From NCBI RefSeq assembly GCF_000379105.1, contig NZ_KB900610.1:1-39244 (forward strand): 39,244 nt of DNA. The letters are read 5' to 3'. How positions within the stretch are numbered: position 1 is the first letter of the stretch; every line of letters begins with the position of its first letter. Source of the DNA: Methylobacterium sp. WSM2598. Its GTDB lineage: Bacteria > Pseudomonadota > Alphaproteobacteria > Rhizobiales > Beijerinckiaceae. A model generated the notes under the pieces. The model searched no databases, had not been told where the DNA came from, and saw nothing but the letters and a program-made list of their open reading frames with translations. Positions 16,063 through 25,212 of the stretch are shown piece after piece. Both the position numbers and the translations under genes were made by a program.

Positions 16063-16705
16063 TCTTGGCCTCTGCGGTTTGGGTGAATAGGTTCATACAC
16101 GTATAATCGTATAGGTGTTTGATTTCTTCCGCAGCCTTGCCCTCTGGCTCGAACTCCTGGGCGGTGTGGCCGGTCTGCTGAGCGCGAGAGTAGGTGATAC
16201 GGTTGTGGATGCGGAGCGGCGCAAGGGTCGCCCCGAGCTGCTTCACGGCTTCCTCGGTGTCCCCGATCTCGCGGCCGCCCTGTGTCGGGCAGAAGGTCAG
16301 CACCACGGCGGACGGCTTGGCGAAGGCCCGGATCAGCTTCAGGGTCTTGTCCATCGCTGCCGCGTCGAGGACGGCCGGACGGGTCGGGATCAGGATGAAA
16401 TCCGCATGCTCGGCCGCCTCAAAGGCGATGTCTTTTGCAACCGGGGGCGCGTCGATGAACGCGATATCGCATCCGCCCTCAGCAGCCAGTGCCAGGGTTT
16501 CCTTAAGCCGGGACGCCTGAAGCGACACCACGGCAGGGCTGGCATCCTTCCCGCGCGCATCCTTCCAGAAGCTGGCCGAGGCCTGCGGGTCGAGGTCGAA
16601 CACGGCAGCGCTTTTGCCGTCCAGTTCGGCTGCTACGGCTAGAGCGGTGGCAAGCGTGGTTTTCCCAACGCCTCCCTTCTGGCTGATGATGGCTACGGTT
16701 TTCAT
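16040..16705 (-). CDS. parA: ParA-family partition ATPase
   Basis: 221 residues from the ATG at 16705. A TTG nine codons upstream is less likely. The deviant Walker A motif is at the N-terminus (Q-K-G-G-V-G-K-T-T, K15), with D-L-D-P-Q-A-S near 40 and F-I-D-A-P-P (Walker B) near 85. It lacks an N-terminal HTH, as in short ParA/ParF proteins that work with a small RHH partner encoded next to them. It drives segregation of plasmid copies over the nucleoid. Its 3' end contains an operator-like motif (16091-16121) shared with other sites on the plasmid. Confidence 0.92.
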   Translation of the reverse strand: MKTVAIISQKGGVGKTTLATALAVAAELDGKSAAVFDLDPQASASFWKDARGKDASPAVVSLQASRLKETLALAAEGGCDIAFIDAPPVAKDIAFEAAEHADFILIPTRPAVLDAAAMDKTLKLIRAFAKPSAVVLTFCPTQGGREIGDTEEAVKQLGATLAPLRIHNRITYSRAQQTGHTAQEFEPEGKAAEEIKHLYDYTCMNLFTQTAEAKNVRRRTA

Positions 16706-16835
16706 GAGGCCGCCTAGGGCTGAGGGTGGCAACGCCTATGGATTCATAGGCCTATGGACTGAAACAAGTATGAAGGCATGGAATCAAACGTGCATACACG
16801 TTGCCACGTATAAGCCCATACGGTCAAGCTTGAAC
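16706..16835. promoter_or_regulatory. Repeat-rich operator/centromere candidate upstream of parA
   Basis: It contains the palindrome CATAGGCCTATG (about 16745-16756) next to CCTATG/CATAGG arms. CAAACGTGCATACAC at 16785-16799 is identical to 28233-28247, and CACGTATAAGCCCATACGG follows. Position upstream of parA and the repeat structure fit an autoregulatory operator and parS-like site. Confidence 0.6.
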
Positions 16836-16837
16836 CA

Positions 16838-19579
16838 TTAGCGGTCCCGGCTCCGGGTGCGTCCGGGGTCGCGGCTGCGGCCCGTGTAGCTGCCATCCGC
16901 CTTGCGTTCGGAGGCGCTGCGCCGCTGCTTCCAGGGGCTGTCCGTCTGCTGCTCCTGAGCGGCATGGCCGAATTCCGTGTGCATCCCTTGGTCCTGCTCG
17001 GACGATGCTCGCTGAAACTGGTCGGCAGGGGAGGGGCCTGCATCGTTCGCCCGGCCTCGGCCGTTGAACTGGTCGCGGTGCGACTTCCAGATGCTGGCGC
17101 GATCCTCTGCCAGCAAACGCCACGTTTTGCGCTCTCCGGCCACGTCTGCCGCGTGACGGCCGCGCATCTCATCCAGCCGGACCTGAAACTCCTTCGCCAA
17201 CTTCGCCAGTTCGGTGTGCATGGCGGTCTGGCGGTTCGGAGGGTGGGCGCTTTTCAGCCCGTCCAGCCCCTGCAACGGCTCCTTGCTGCCGGGATAGTCG
17301 AGGGTCGTATCCTTGCGCCCGTCACGGCTGAAGGTGCTGGCAAGCCGGTTCCGGCTGCTGATCGAGTCCTTCGACCAGTGGATATCAACCCGCTCCCGGT
17401 GACGGCTCATACCCACGTATGCGGAATGCCGGTCCATGTGCCGGGTCGCAAACAGGTGGGTGCGGTCAACCGTGACGCCCTGGCTCTTGTGAACCGTTGC
17501 CGCATAGCCGTGGTCGATGTCGGCATATTCGCTCAGGCTGAAGGTGATGAGCGGGGCGTTGGCTCCGTCCATCCTGACGGTGACGCTATCACCATGCAGG
17601 CGGGCTATCGTCCCGAGGCTGCCGTTCCTGACGCCTAGCTTGCGGTCATTCTTCAGGAAATAGATGCGGTCGCCGGTCGCAAAGGTCCGGTTTCCCTGAT
17701 TGGTTCTCAGCCTGCGATCGGTGCCGAGTTCGCCGGCATCACGGCGCGTCTGGCGGGCGCGTTCGTTCAGGTCGCGCACGTCAGCCTTGGTGTAGGCGAG
17801 GATGATCTGCGAGGCGTGGGGGTCGGTTTTCCGCGCCTCAGCCCATCGTCCAATCAGCGCGGCCTTGGCGTCGTCCTTCGTGTCGTGAGCATGCACCATG
17901 CCCGCGCTCTCATAGCGGGCGAGGGCTTCAACGGTCCTGCCGCTCGCCATTTCGCGGGTGGCGTCACGCTGCCATTCATGGGTCTGGCGTCGGACTTCCT
18001 CGATCCTCGCCGCGCCGAAGCGGTCAGCGATGGATCTGAACGCGCCGCCTGCCTCAATGGCCTGCAGCTGCTCAGGATCGCCTACCAGCACGACCTTTGC
18101 CCCTGCCTGGCGGGCTGCGCCTAGGACGCGCTCCATCTGGCGCGATCCGACCATGCCCGCCTCATCCAGCACCAGCACGTCCTTTGCCGTCAGCTTGTCG
18201 TGGCCCTTCTCCCACTGGTTCAGCAGGCTATGGATCGTCGCGCTGTCGATCTGCGATCCCTTCTGAAGCGCATCCACGGCGATACCGGACAGGGCGGCAC
18301 CCCGGACACGGAAACCGGCCTTTTCCCAGCCCTCGCGCGCCACGCCGAGCGCCGTGCTTTTGCCTGCCCCTGCATACCCGACGATGCAGGCCAGCCCCTC
18401 GGCTCCAAGGATATGCTCGACGGCCTTCTGCTGCTGCGCCCCAAGCCTGGACAGGCCGTTGAACACGTCGCGCCTGGTCATCTGCGCCGCGCTGCCGTGC
18501 TGCCGATCACTGTGCAGCTTCTCAGCATGCCGGAGCATGCGGGCCTCGAGGGTCTGCGTTTCCGTGGTGGTGAACCGTTCGACGCCGGCAGCGTCCTTGC
18601 CGAGCTTCACGAATGACGGGGAAGCGGCGATCTTCTCCACGGCTGCCCGAAACGCCTCCTGATCTAACCCCATCTGGTCGAGGTGGCGGACAACGTCACG
18701 GCGCGTAAAGGTGGAATGCGAACGGGTGAGCGCGTCCAGCACCTTCGCCGCGTCGACCTTCTTCGGCTTGGTTGCCGGGGTAGGGGAGGCCTTATGCCTG
18801 TCCTGAATGGCCTTCCGGTCGGCCTGATACTGCTGCCATAGCCGGTCGGCCTCTGCCTTGCGGTCGAGGTTGGCGGTTTTCTGCGTCTCCTTCAGGCGGG
18901 AGACGTAGGCGTTGTATGCGGCCTTGATCTCGTCGGCGCGCTGCTTCGCCCGGTTGGTCTTGGCGGCCTTCCGGGCGTCCCATTCCTCGCGGCTGTCCTT
19001 GCTCCGGTCCTTCTTTGGCGGCTTGCGGCCGAGGTCCATAGCCTCGAACTTCGCGCGGCGGCCGGGGCTGCGGATCACGCCTTGCGCCTGCTCGTAATCG
19101 TCGGCCCAACGGTCCAGCTTGTGGCCGTCGTTGGACAGGGACGCGGCCTTGCCGGTTTCAGGGTCGACCAGATTGACGATGAGATGGACGTGTCGGGCCG
19201 CCGTATCGGTGTGTTGCGCTATGACGGCTTGGTGGTTTTCCAGCCCGAGGGTCCGCAAGGCGTCGAGCGCGGTTTCCAGCATGTGTTCGTCGGATGGTCT
19301 GTCATCGACGTGCCAGCTGAGGCTGAAGGCATAGACGGGCTGCTTCAGCTTCTGGCCTGTCGCCTTCACTCCGGCCCGCTTTTTCAGGTCGTCGGCGGCA
19401 TCGCATAGCGCCATCATCTCGCGCCATGCCAGCTTGGGATCGTCCGTCGCCAGGTTGTGCATCTCGACAAAGCCAACCCGGTCGTCCGTTTCGGCTTCCT
19501 TGTCGTGCAGGACGTATTGCAGCGCGCCTTTGAAAGACGTTCCCCGGCCCTTAGTCTTGCGCCCCTTCGCCCAATTCAT
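16838..19579 (-). CDS. Relaxase (MOBP-like) fused to a RecD-like helicase
   Basis: 913 residues. The N-terminal relaxase domain has candidate catalytic Y22 (L-Q-Y-V-L-H) and the metal-binding motif H-T-D-T-A-A-R-H-V-H-L-I-V-N with H123, H130 and H132. A charged linker (residues about 180-270) leads to a helicase/ATPase part with Walker A G-Y-A-G-A-G-K-S-T (401-409), D-E-A-G (472-475) and a late H-K-S-Q-G motif. It would nick oriT, stay bound to the 5' end and unwind the transferred strand. The C-terminal about 100 residues are basic and low-complexity. It overlaps mobC by 29 bases. Confidence 0.92.
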   Translation of the reverse strand: MNWAKGRKTKGRGTSFKGALQYVLHDKEAETDDRVGFVEMHNLATDDPKLAWREMMALCDAADDLKKRAGVKATGQKLKQPVYAFSLSWHVDDRPSDEHMLETALDALRTLGLENHQAVIAQHTDTAARHVHLIVNLVDPETGKAASLSNDGHKLDRWADDYEQAQGVIRSPGRRAKFEAMDLGRKPPKKDRSKDSREEWDARKAAKTNRAKQRADEIKAAYNAYVSRLKETQKTANLDRKAEADRLWQQYQADRKAIQDRHKASPTPATKPKKVDAAKVLDALTRSHSTFTRRDVVRHLDQMGLDQEAFRAAVEKIAASPSFVKLGKDAAGVERFTTTETQTLEARMLRHAEKLHSDRQHGSAAQMTRRDVFNGLSRLGAQQQKAVEHILGAEGLACIVGYAGAGKSTALGVAREGWEKAGFRVRGAALSGIAVDALQKGSQIDSATIHSLLNQWEKGHDKLTAKDVLVLDEAGMVGSRQMERVLGAARQAGAKVVLVGDPEQLQAIEAGGAFRSIADRFGAARIEEVRRQTHEWQRDATREMASGRTVEALARYESAGMVHAHDTKDDAKAALIGRWAEARKTDPHASQIILAYTKADVRDLNERARQTRRDAGELGTDRRLRTNQGNRTFATGDRIYFLKNDRKLGVRNGSLGTIARLHGDSVTVRMDGANAPLITFSLSEYADIDHGYAATVHKSQGVTVDRTHLFATRHMDRHSAYVGMSRHRERVDIHWSKDSISSRNRLASTFSRDGRKDTTLDYPGSKEPLQGLDGLKSAHPPNRQTAMHTELAKLAKEFQVRLDEMRGRHAADVAGERKTWRLLAEDRASIWKSHRDQFNGRGRANDAGPSPADQFQRASSEQDQGMHTEFGHAAQEQQTDSPWKQRRSASERKADGSYTGRSRDPGRTRSRDR

Positions 19580-19955
19580 CGGAGCGATCTCCGGCTGCCT
19601 CGAGACGGGTCAGGAGTTCCCGCAGTTCGTCCAGAAGGCCCTCGATATTGCGGGCGCGGCGGGTGTCCCCGGTGGCGTTGCAGACGCGGGCAATCTGGTT
19701 GAGGTTCGAGCCGATGCGCGCCAGGTCGTGACGGTCCAAGGCGCTCAGGGTCTGGAACTGCTTGACCAGGATACGGCCCGACAGGGCCTGATCGCGGACG
19801 TAATCGGGTAAAGGGCGGTTGGACGCTGCCGCCAGCCCTTCGATGGCCGCCTTTTCATCAGGGCGCACACGGACGCGCAGAAACTCGCCGCGCTTGTCCA
19901 GATCGTTCATGCGTGGCCTGCCGCCGCGTCGGTAGGCCGGATTTTCGCCCGCCAT
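19551..19955 (-). CDS. mobC: MobC-like relaxosome accessory protein
   Basis: 134 residues. Basic N-terminus, then R-V-R-V-R-P-D-E-K-A-A-I-E-G-L-A (RHH-like DNA-binding segment), and the family pattern L-A-R-I-G-S-N-L-N-Q-I-A-R followed by a helical tail. MobC proteins bind oriT and help open the nick region for the relaxase. The gene precedes and overlaps the relaxase gene, the usual arrangement, and the structured region upstream is the oriT candidate. Confidence 0.88.
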   Translation of the reverse strand: MAGENPAYRRGGRPRMNDLDKRGEFLRVRVRPDEKAAIEGLAAASNRPLPDYVRDQALSGRILVKQFQTLSALDRHDLARIGSNLNQIARVCNATGDTRRARNIEGLLDELRELLTRLEAAGDRSDELGEGAQD

Positions 19956-19959
19956 GACA

Positions 19960-20060
19960 CACCCTTACCCGGCCAGCGGGGTTTTAGGGGGAGCCCCCCT
20001 AACGAGCGTTTATGTGGAACATAAACATTGCTCGCTACCGGCTGCACTTAGGGTAACGGA
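19960..20060. other. Candidate oriT
   Basis: It lies directly upstream of mobC. Two inverted repeats are seen: TTAGGGGG/CCCCCTAA (19984-19991, 19995-20002), and a nested one with outer arms CGAGC/GCTCG (20003-20007, 20030-20034) and inner arms GTTTATGT/ACATAAAC (20008-20015, 20019-20026). Stem-loops next to mobC and the relaxase gene are the normal oriT setting. The nick site cannot be placed from sequence alone. Confidence 0.55.
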
Positions 20061-20148
20061 TGGCAATTAAAATACGATGAATCAACGCTTAAGCCGCAGT
20101 AATAGCTGGTCACAGGCTGGTCATGCAAGAAATCCTGCATGGCGCTGT

Positions 20149-20988
20149 TTAAACACTTCCGGCCGCCAACTCCGCATCAGCCAGCATGTCACAAATTTCC
20201 TCCGATGCTCGACGCATGCCGGCAATCGTCGACGGCCATCGACCTTCAGCATCCGGTGCCAGGTCGACGCCGATGCTGAGAATGTCGCGCACCCATTCCG
20301 CGCGGTTCTTGATGATGGCATGCTTCAGGTCGGCCATTGTCGGACGGTCGGCATAGGTGACGCTGCTGCCTGAGGCGAACACAGCGAATACGGGGGGAGT
20401 GGTCGTCAATTTCAGCGGCTGTGTGTCCGACTTCGTAACCAAGATGCCCTCAAGGGACGGCCGCAGGATGGCGAACATCGGCGCGCTGTTAAATCGGTCC
20501 TTCAGGACGATCAGCAGAGACGACTGCGCCGCAATGATAATTCCGTCCGCCCATTGCTGCATAAACCGTTGAAAATCCACGACGGCATAACGGTGTCGGA
20601 TTGAGAAATTGAAAATGAAATCCTCGCTGTAATAGTCGCCTTCCGGTATCGGTATCGCCTGCCCGGACGAATACACGGCCAAAAGGCTGTTCGCCATCGC
20701 GTCGAGTGGATCGGGCGGCAACTTCGCGCTTTCGAGGAATTTGGCGCACCAGCCCAAAAAGATCGGGTCAGGGTTCGTCGGCTTGTGCTTGGGATCGTCT
20801 GATTTCCTGCGTTCCGTATGGCCTGCCAGGAACCGGCCGACCCTGCGGTGATCGACGTCGACGTCGTTCGCTGTAGAAATCAGCTTCGCCAGCGTCGGAG
20901 CGCCGAGGTTATAGGCGACGTTGTAGCGCAACAGGTCGCGCCGGATCTTCTCCCGCGCCTGCTCATCGAACATCTGACGCTGCGCCAT
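20149..20988 (-). CDS. Hypothetical protein, possible HTH N-terminus
   Basis: 279 residues from the ATG at 20988; longer in-frame starts exist to 21069. The N-terminal part (N-L-G-A-P-T-L-A-K-L-I, then H-R-R-V-G-R-F-L-A-G-H) resembles a small helix-turn-helix. The remainder is mixed alpha/beta without recognised motifs. It is divergent from the SprT-like gene, and the short region between them probably holds both promoters. A regulator of the transfer region is possible but unproven. Confidence 0.75.
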   Translation of the reverse strand: MAQRQMFDEQAREKIRRDLLRYNVAYNLGAPTLAKLISTANDVDVDHRRVGRFLAGHTERRKSDDPKHKPTNPDPIFLGWCAKFLESAKLPPDPLDAMANSLLAVYSSGQAIPIPEGDYYSEDFIFNFSIRHRYAVVDFQRFMQQWADGIIIAAQSSLLIVLKDRFNSAPMFAILRPSLEGILVTKSDTQPLKLTTTPPVFAVFASGSSVTYADRPTMADLKHAIIKNRAEWVRDILSIGVDLAPDAEGRWPSTIAGMRRASEEICDMLADAELAAGSV

Positions 20989-21068
20989 GCGACCAATCCG
21001 TGACCACGACAGCATCCGGCCGCGCATGCGACCAGGCGGGACCGTAACTCTGCCACGGCTGCGCTCCA

Positions 21069-21791
21069 ATGCAGAAATCCCGCCTTCCCAACGTCCATGC
21101 CAGCCCGGACCTGTGGCTGCTGGACCTCATCGAACAACTGCGGCCGGTCTATGCCAGCATCGGCCTGACCATCCCCGACAAGATCCGGGGGACGATAGCC
21201 TTCACCTCGCGCGGTCGGCCGCCGAGGGAGGACCGTAAGGGACCGGGCGTCTGGCCTGCTGAAACATGGCCTGCCTCGGCCTCGGCTGACGGGTACGTGC
21301 AAATCTTCATCCGGGCGGACTTCGATCAGCCGCAGGACATTGCCGGCATACTGGCGCATGAGCTGCTGCATGCAGCCCTCGGCGGTGTGAAGCACGGCAA
21401 GGAATTCCGCGACGCTGCCCTGCGGCTCGGGATGGAAGGCAAGATGAGCCATGCCCTGCCGGGGCAGGCCCTGTCAGGACGTTTAAACAAGCTGCTGGAA
21501 GGGGTCGGCCCTCTGCCGCGCGGTCGGTTGAATATCGACCAGGTGACGCTTTCCGGCCTCGCCGTCGCAGCCCTGAAGAAAAAGCAGACCACGCGCATGC
21601 TCAAGGCCGAATGCCTTGCGCCGGGCTGTGGCTACACGGCGCGCGTGGCCGCCCGGTGGATCAGCGATTGCGGTCCTCCCCATTGCCCGCTGCACGGCGC
21701 GATGACGACGCCGCCAGTGCCTGCGGCAAGCCCTGCTGAAGATGTCGAGGCCGAGGCGATTCCTCCGGCTGATCTCGACGCGGCGGAGTAG
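21069..21791 (+). CDS. SprT-like zinc metalloprotease domain protein
   Basis: 240 residues. The zinc-metallopeptidase motif H97-E-L-L-H101 is followed by a third ligand, H109 (K-H-G-K-E-F), as in SprT/Spartan-type proteins. Near the C-terminus a Cys/His cluster (C-L-A-P-G-C, then D-C-G-P-P-H-C) fits the zinc ribbon of SprT. The tail is acidic and proline-rich. SprT-type proteases in eukaryotes cut proteins covalently bound to DNA, but the role of plasmid versions is unknown. It lies 5 bases before the coupling protein start, so it is part of the same operon. Confidence 0.85.
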   Translation: MQKSRLPNVHASPDLWLLDLIEQLRPVYASIGLTIPDKIRGTIAFTSRGRPPREDRKGPGVWPAETWPASASADGYVQIFIRADFDQPQDIAGILAHELLHAALGGVKHGKEFRDAALRLGMEGKMSHALPGQALSGRLNKLLEGVGPLPRGRLNIDQVTLSGLAVAALKKKQTTRMLKAECLAPGCGYTARVAARWISDCGPPHCPLHGAMTTPPVPAASPAEDVEAEAIPPADLDAAE

Positions 21792-21796
21792 GGACC

Positions 21797-23590
21797 ATGA
21801 TCCAGCTGATAGCCGCGGGCGTGTTCGGGTGGGTCTGGCTCACCTATGCGCATGCCTTTTCGCTGTTCCTGTACTACCACGGCCCTGCTGCTCAGGCCCC
21901 GGCGCTGTACCAGTGGGGCGGACTGATCCTCGCGGGTCTGCTGATTGCGGCGCTCATGCTGCTGTCGACGATCGGCAACGCAGGCCGGGGCCGGGGCTGG
22001 TCCGACGGCATCTGGAATTCGACCATCGGGCGCAGGCTGACGGGCTACGTCTACCGATCCGCGCTGTTCGCATCCTCGACAGGGGTGTTTGGCCTGCCGG
22101 TGTGGGCGGTGACTGGCGACTACACCCTGACGGCCGCATCTGGCGCAACGGCCGCGTGGCTACTCAGCAGGCCGATAAAGATATTCCTCGGCCGGTCGAC
22201 GCGCCCCCTGCGGTGGCTGATCGCCAACCGTCATGCCGGCATGGGCGGATCGGCGCGGTTCTCTGGCCTGCTGGATGAGTGGGCGAACCCTTGGGAGCCG
22301 GGGCAAATCCTGCTTGGCCGGTCGAAGTACGATCCGAACTGGATGGTCGGCATTCACGACGACCGCCACGTTCTGACGATGGCAACCAACAGGGCGGGCA
22401 AGGGTCGGTCGCAGATCGTCCCGGCGCTGCTGACATGGCCGGGGAGTGTGCTGGTCATCGACCCCAAGGGCCAGAATGCCGCCATTACCGCCCTGAAGCG
22501 GAAGGAGATGGGCCAGACCGTCCGCATCCTCGATCCGCTGGGCGAGATTAAAGACCCCGAGCTGAAAAAGCTGGTCGCCCGGTTCAATCCGCTGGCGTCT
22601 CTCAAGCTGGGCGCATTGGATTACGTCGAACAGGTCCGCGCCATCGCTGAGTCGTGTGTGGTGCCTAGCGGCGACAAAAACGGCGCGTTCTTCGACAATG
22701 CAGCCCGGACGCTGATCGCGGGCGTCAATGATCTTGTGGTGATGTCGGCAAATGTGCCGAACGATAAGCGCAACCTGGCGACGGTGCGTGAAATGCTCGT
22801 GAAGCTTGATGACAAGCTGCTCGAGGAGATGTCCGATATGGGCGGTCTGGCCGCCTCCGGCGCTGCCGGTTTGAAATCAGGCGGAGAGAATTCGACGGCC
22901 GACGTGAAGTTTACGGCCATGACCGCAACGGACTGGCTGGATAGTGCGGGCATGCAGAATGCGCTGAGCGCATCGGATTTCAGCCTGCACGATCTGAATG
23001 GCGGCAACACGACAATCTATCTGGTGCTGCCCTCAAGGTATCTGGACGAACACTCCCGGTTCTTACGGTTGTTCGTCAATCTCGCCCTGAAGGCCGCGAC
23101 CGACGGCCGAAAGGGAAAGCATGCCACGCTGTTTCTGCTGGATGAATTCTACAGCCTCGGGCCGCTGACGCTGCTCGCAAAGGCCGCAGGATTGCTGGCG
23201 GGCTATGGCGTGAAACTCTGGCCCATCCTTCAAAATATCAGCCAGGTCAAGGAACTGTACCCGGAGAATTGGGAGACGTTCTTAGGCAATGCGGGCATCT
23301 GGACCGTGTTTGCCGTGAATGACAAATCGAGTTCCGAGTATCTTTCAGATCGCCTCGGCAAGCGCATCCTCTGGCGCAAGATGAAAGGCCCGACCGGATT
23401 TGAGTGGGAGATATCCGGCGCGGCTTTTCTCCGCGATCCGCAGGAATTGCGGAAGGAAATCAACCGTCGAAGTCAAACCGTGGCCGTGTTCACGGAGTCG
23501 GGCGAGGCATTTTTGCTGACCCGCAGCAACTACGACGAAATGTTCAACCGGGATGAATATTCGAGCGATCCCTTCGAAAAAGGAGAATAG
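21797..23590 (+). CDS. Type IV coupling protein (VirD4/TraG family)
   Basis: 597 residues. Two or three hydrophobic segments lie at the N-terminus (about 5-25, 42-58 and 88-125). The nucleotide-binding motif is T-N-R-A-G-K-G-R-S (197-205) followed by V-L-V-I-D-P-K-G-Q-N, and Walker B is L-F-L-L-D-E-F near 447-453. This inner-membrane ATPase links the relaxosome to a mating channel. No channel genes are present here, so it must use a type IV secretion system from another replicon. It is downstream of the SprT-like gene and upstream of the J-domain gene. Confidence 0.93.
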   Translation: MIQLIAAGVFGWVWLTYAHAFSLFLYYHGPAAQAPALYQWGGLILAGLLIAALMLLSTIGNAGRGRGWSDGIWNSTIGRRLTGYVYRSALFASSTGVFGLPVWAVTGDYTLTAASGATAAWLLSRPIKIFLGRSTRPLRWLIANRHAGMGGSARFSGLLDEWANPWEPGQILLGRSKYDPNWMVGIHDDRHVLTMATNRAGKGRSQIVPALLTWPGSVLVIDPKGQNAAITALKRKEMGQTVRILDPLGEIKDPELKKLVARFNPLASLKLGALDYVEQVRAIAESCVVPSGDKNGAFFDNAARTLIAGVNDLVVMSANVPNDKRNLATVREMLVKLDDKLLEEMSDMGGLAASGAAGLKSGGENSTADVKFTAMTATDWLDSAGMQNALSASDFSLHDLNGGNTTIYLVLPSRYLDEHSRFLRLFVNLALKAATDGRKGKHATLFLLDEFYSLGPLTLLAKAAGLLAGYGVKLWPILQNISQVKELYPENWETFLGNAGIWTVFAVNDKSSSEYLSDRLGKRILWRKMKGPTGFEWEISGAAFLRDPQELRKEINRRSQTVAVFTESGEAFLLTRSNYDEMFNRDEYSSDPFEKGE

Positions 23591-23592
23591 CC

Positions 23593-24126
23593 GTGGACGC
23601 GGGTTTTCCTTGGGTGCTGGTGGCTGCGAAGCTGGTCACAGGTGCGGCGGGTGCAACTTTGGCCTGCTATGTCCTGCGGCTGGCATCCAGAACGCTCCGG
23701 GTGTTCGGCCGCCGCATGAACCGCACTTCGGGGCAGGCGGCTTACGCCGCAGCCGATGCCCTCGGTGTCGCGCTCGCATGGCCCTTTGAATGGGCCGTCG
23801 ATCACGCTGACCGGTTCGTGGCACAAGGGGCAGAGTGGCGGGCGCAGCGCCGGATATGGCGCTCGGAATTCCGCCGTCAGATGTCCTGGGCTGAGTTTCG
23901 GCAGCAGCTGTCAGGGCAGGGGACAGGAACGGCAGTCCCCGATGGTCTGGCGGACGCGCTGAGCCTGCTGGGGCTGACGGAGCCGTTCACCCGCGACGAT
24001 CTCGATATCCGGTTCAAGCGCACCATGCGGGCGGTCCACCCCGACAAGGGCGGATCGGAGTACCTGGCGCGGCTGGTGAACGAAGCCCGCGCCCTGATCC
24101 TCGAGCGGAAAGGGTGGAAGAAATGA
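23593..24126 (+). CDS. Membrane-anchored J-domain protein
   Basis: 177 residues with a GTG start 2 bases after the coupling protein stop. A hydrophobic segment spans about 6-30. The C-terminal 60 residues form a J-domain: L-L-G-L-T-E-P-F, D-I-R-F-K-R-T-M-R-A-V, then H-P-D-K-G-G. The H-P-D tripeptide is the contact that stimulates DnaK ATPase. A membrane-tethered co-chaperone next to a coupling protein may help remodel the relaxosome or secreted proteins. The stop overlaps the next gene by 4 bases (ATGA). Confidence 0.85.
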   Translation: MDAGFPWVLVAAKLVTGAAGATLACYVLRLASRTLRVFGRRMNRTSGQAAYAAADALGVALAWPFEWAVDHADRFVAQGAEWRAQRRIWRSEFRRQMSWAEFRQQLSGQGTGTAVPDGLADALSLLGLTEPFTRDDLDIRFKRTMRAVHPDKGGSEYLARLVNEARALILERKGWKK

Positions 24127-24629
24127 GCCACAAGAACGAACTGGCGCTGCTGCGCGACCATCAGCTGGCAAAGCTGCGGGAGAGAACCGGCAAGCCTGTG
24201 CGCCTGATCCTGCCGCTGGCCTGCGGGGTCCATGACCGGGAATTCTTGGGGACCTTCAGTCGCTATTCACCCGATCAGAAGTTCAAATGCGAAAGCATCG
24301 AGCCGGTAAAAAAAGCGCCCATCATTGACCGTCTCAAGGCGCTCCTGAAGGGAAAGCGGGCTGAAACCGCTCCCGCCGATGATGTACTGCTGGATGATGT
24401 TGCCTGCCCGCGCTGCGGTACTTTGGATGTCTGGACGCTCTGCTATCGCTGCAACAGCTTCGTCTGCAACGGCAGGCGGGCCGCCTCCGGCTATTACGAA
24501 TGCCGCGATAGCTGCGGAGGGCGAGGGACCACAAAACCCCTTGTCACGATCGACGGCGCCAGCGGCGGCGGGTCGTCCTCACCCATTGCCATCGGCCATT
24601 CGTCAGTGAAGCGCCTGACCAAAGGATGA
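24123..24629 (+). CDS. Zinc-ribbon hypothetical protein
   Basis: 168 residues. The ATG at 24123 overlaps the J-domain stop (ATGA). The first 85 residues are basic and mixed. A Cys cluster near 98-132 (C-P-R-C-G, C-Y-R-C, F-V-C-N-G, Y-E-C-R-D-S-C) is typical of tandem zinc ribbons. Function unknown; nucleic-acid binding is a reasonable guess. It belongs to the transfer-associated operon 21069-24629. Confidence 0.75.
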   Translation: MSHKNELALLRDHQLAKLRERTGKPVRLILPLACGVHDREFLGTFSRYSPDQKFKCESIEPVKKAPIIDRLKALLKGKRAETAPADDVLLDDVACPRCGTLDVWTLCYRCNSFVCNGRRAASGYYECRDSCGGRGTTKPLVTIDGASGGGSSSPIAIGHSSVKRLTKG

Positions 24630-24680
24630 CCATGCCGGGATGAAGCGCCGGCATGTTACTCTTGATGAAAGGAGGTAACG

Positions 24681-25172
24681 ATGGAAAGCGTGGATTTTGG
24701 CGAGCTTTCCTTTGGCATTCCGGACGATTGCCCTAACCGGGACGTGTTCCGCGATGTCATCAAGGATGAGCTGAATTACTTCTTTGCTGCTGATCTGGCG
24801 CGGGCGGCTTATTGCGCGTCGGAGTATGTTCGATGCCAGGACGTGCCACTTCCATTTTTCGAGAATTGGGAAGCGGCGGTGCATTATCGGGCGGCTCAGA
24901 TGGCGCTTTCTCCGGCCGCACAGAAGTGGGGAAATTTTAGACATAGCGTCTATGATAGGTTTTCCGACATTGCTGACGACGGCGATCGACAGACCCCGGC
25001 TATTCCGGGTTGGCATCTCGATGAGCTGTTCGTAACCGTCGCGCCCAGGGCGCAGCGACAGGCCGCGCCGCAATCGCAAAGGCAGGCGGTTCAGCAACCC
25101 CGCACCTGGCGGCTCGATCAGATGAAGGTGGTCGAGCCCCAAAAGGACAAAGGCAGGGGCCGGGGGCGGTAA
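24681..25172 (+). CDS. Hypothetical protein
   Basis: 163 residues with a strong AAAGGAGGT ribosome binding site. The N-terminal 110 residues appear helical (V-F-R-D-V-I-K-D-E-L-N-Y-F-F). The tail is Q/R/P-rich and basic, ending in a G-R repeat, and may be disordered. No domain recognised. Same strand as the preceding transfer operon, separated by 51 bases. Confidence 0.7.
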   Translation: MESVDFGELSFGIPDDCPNRDVFRDVIKDELNYFFAADLARAAYCASEYVRCQDVPLPFFENWEAAVHYRAAQMALSPAAQKWGNFRHSVYDRFSDIADDGDRQTPAIPGWHLDELFVTVAPRAQRQAAPQSQRQAVQQPRTWRLDQMKVVEPQKDKGRGRGR

Positions 25173-25212
25173 CAGCCGGGCCGATCAGGGCAGCAAAGCA
25201 CGACACAGGCTC

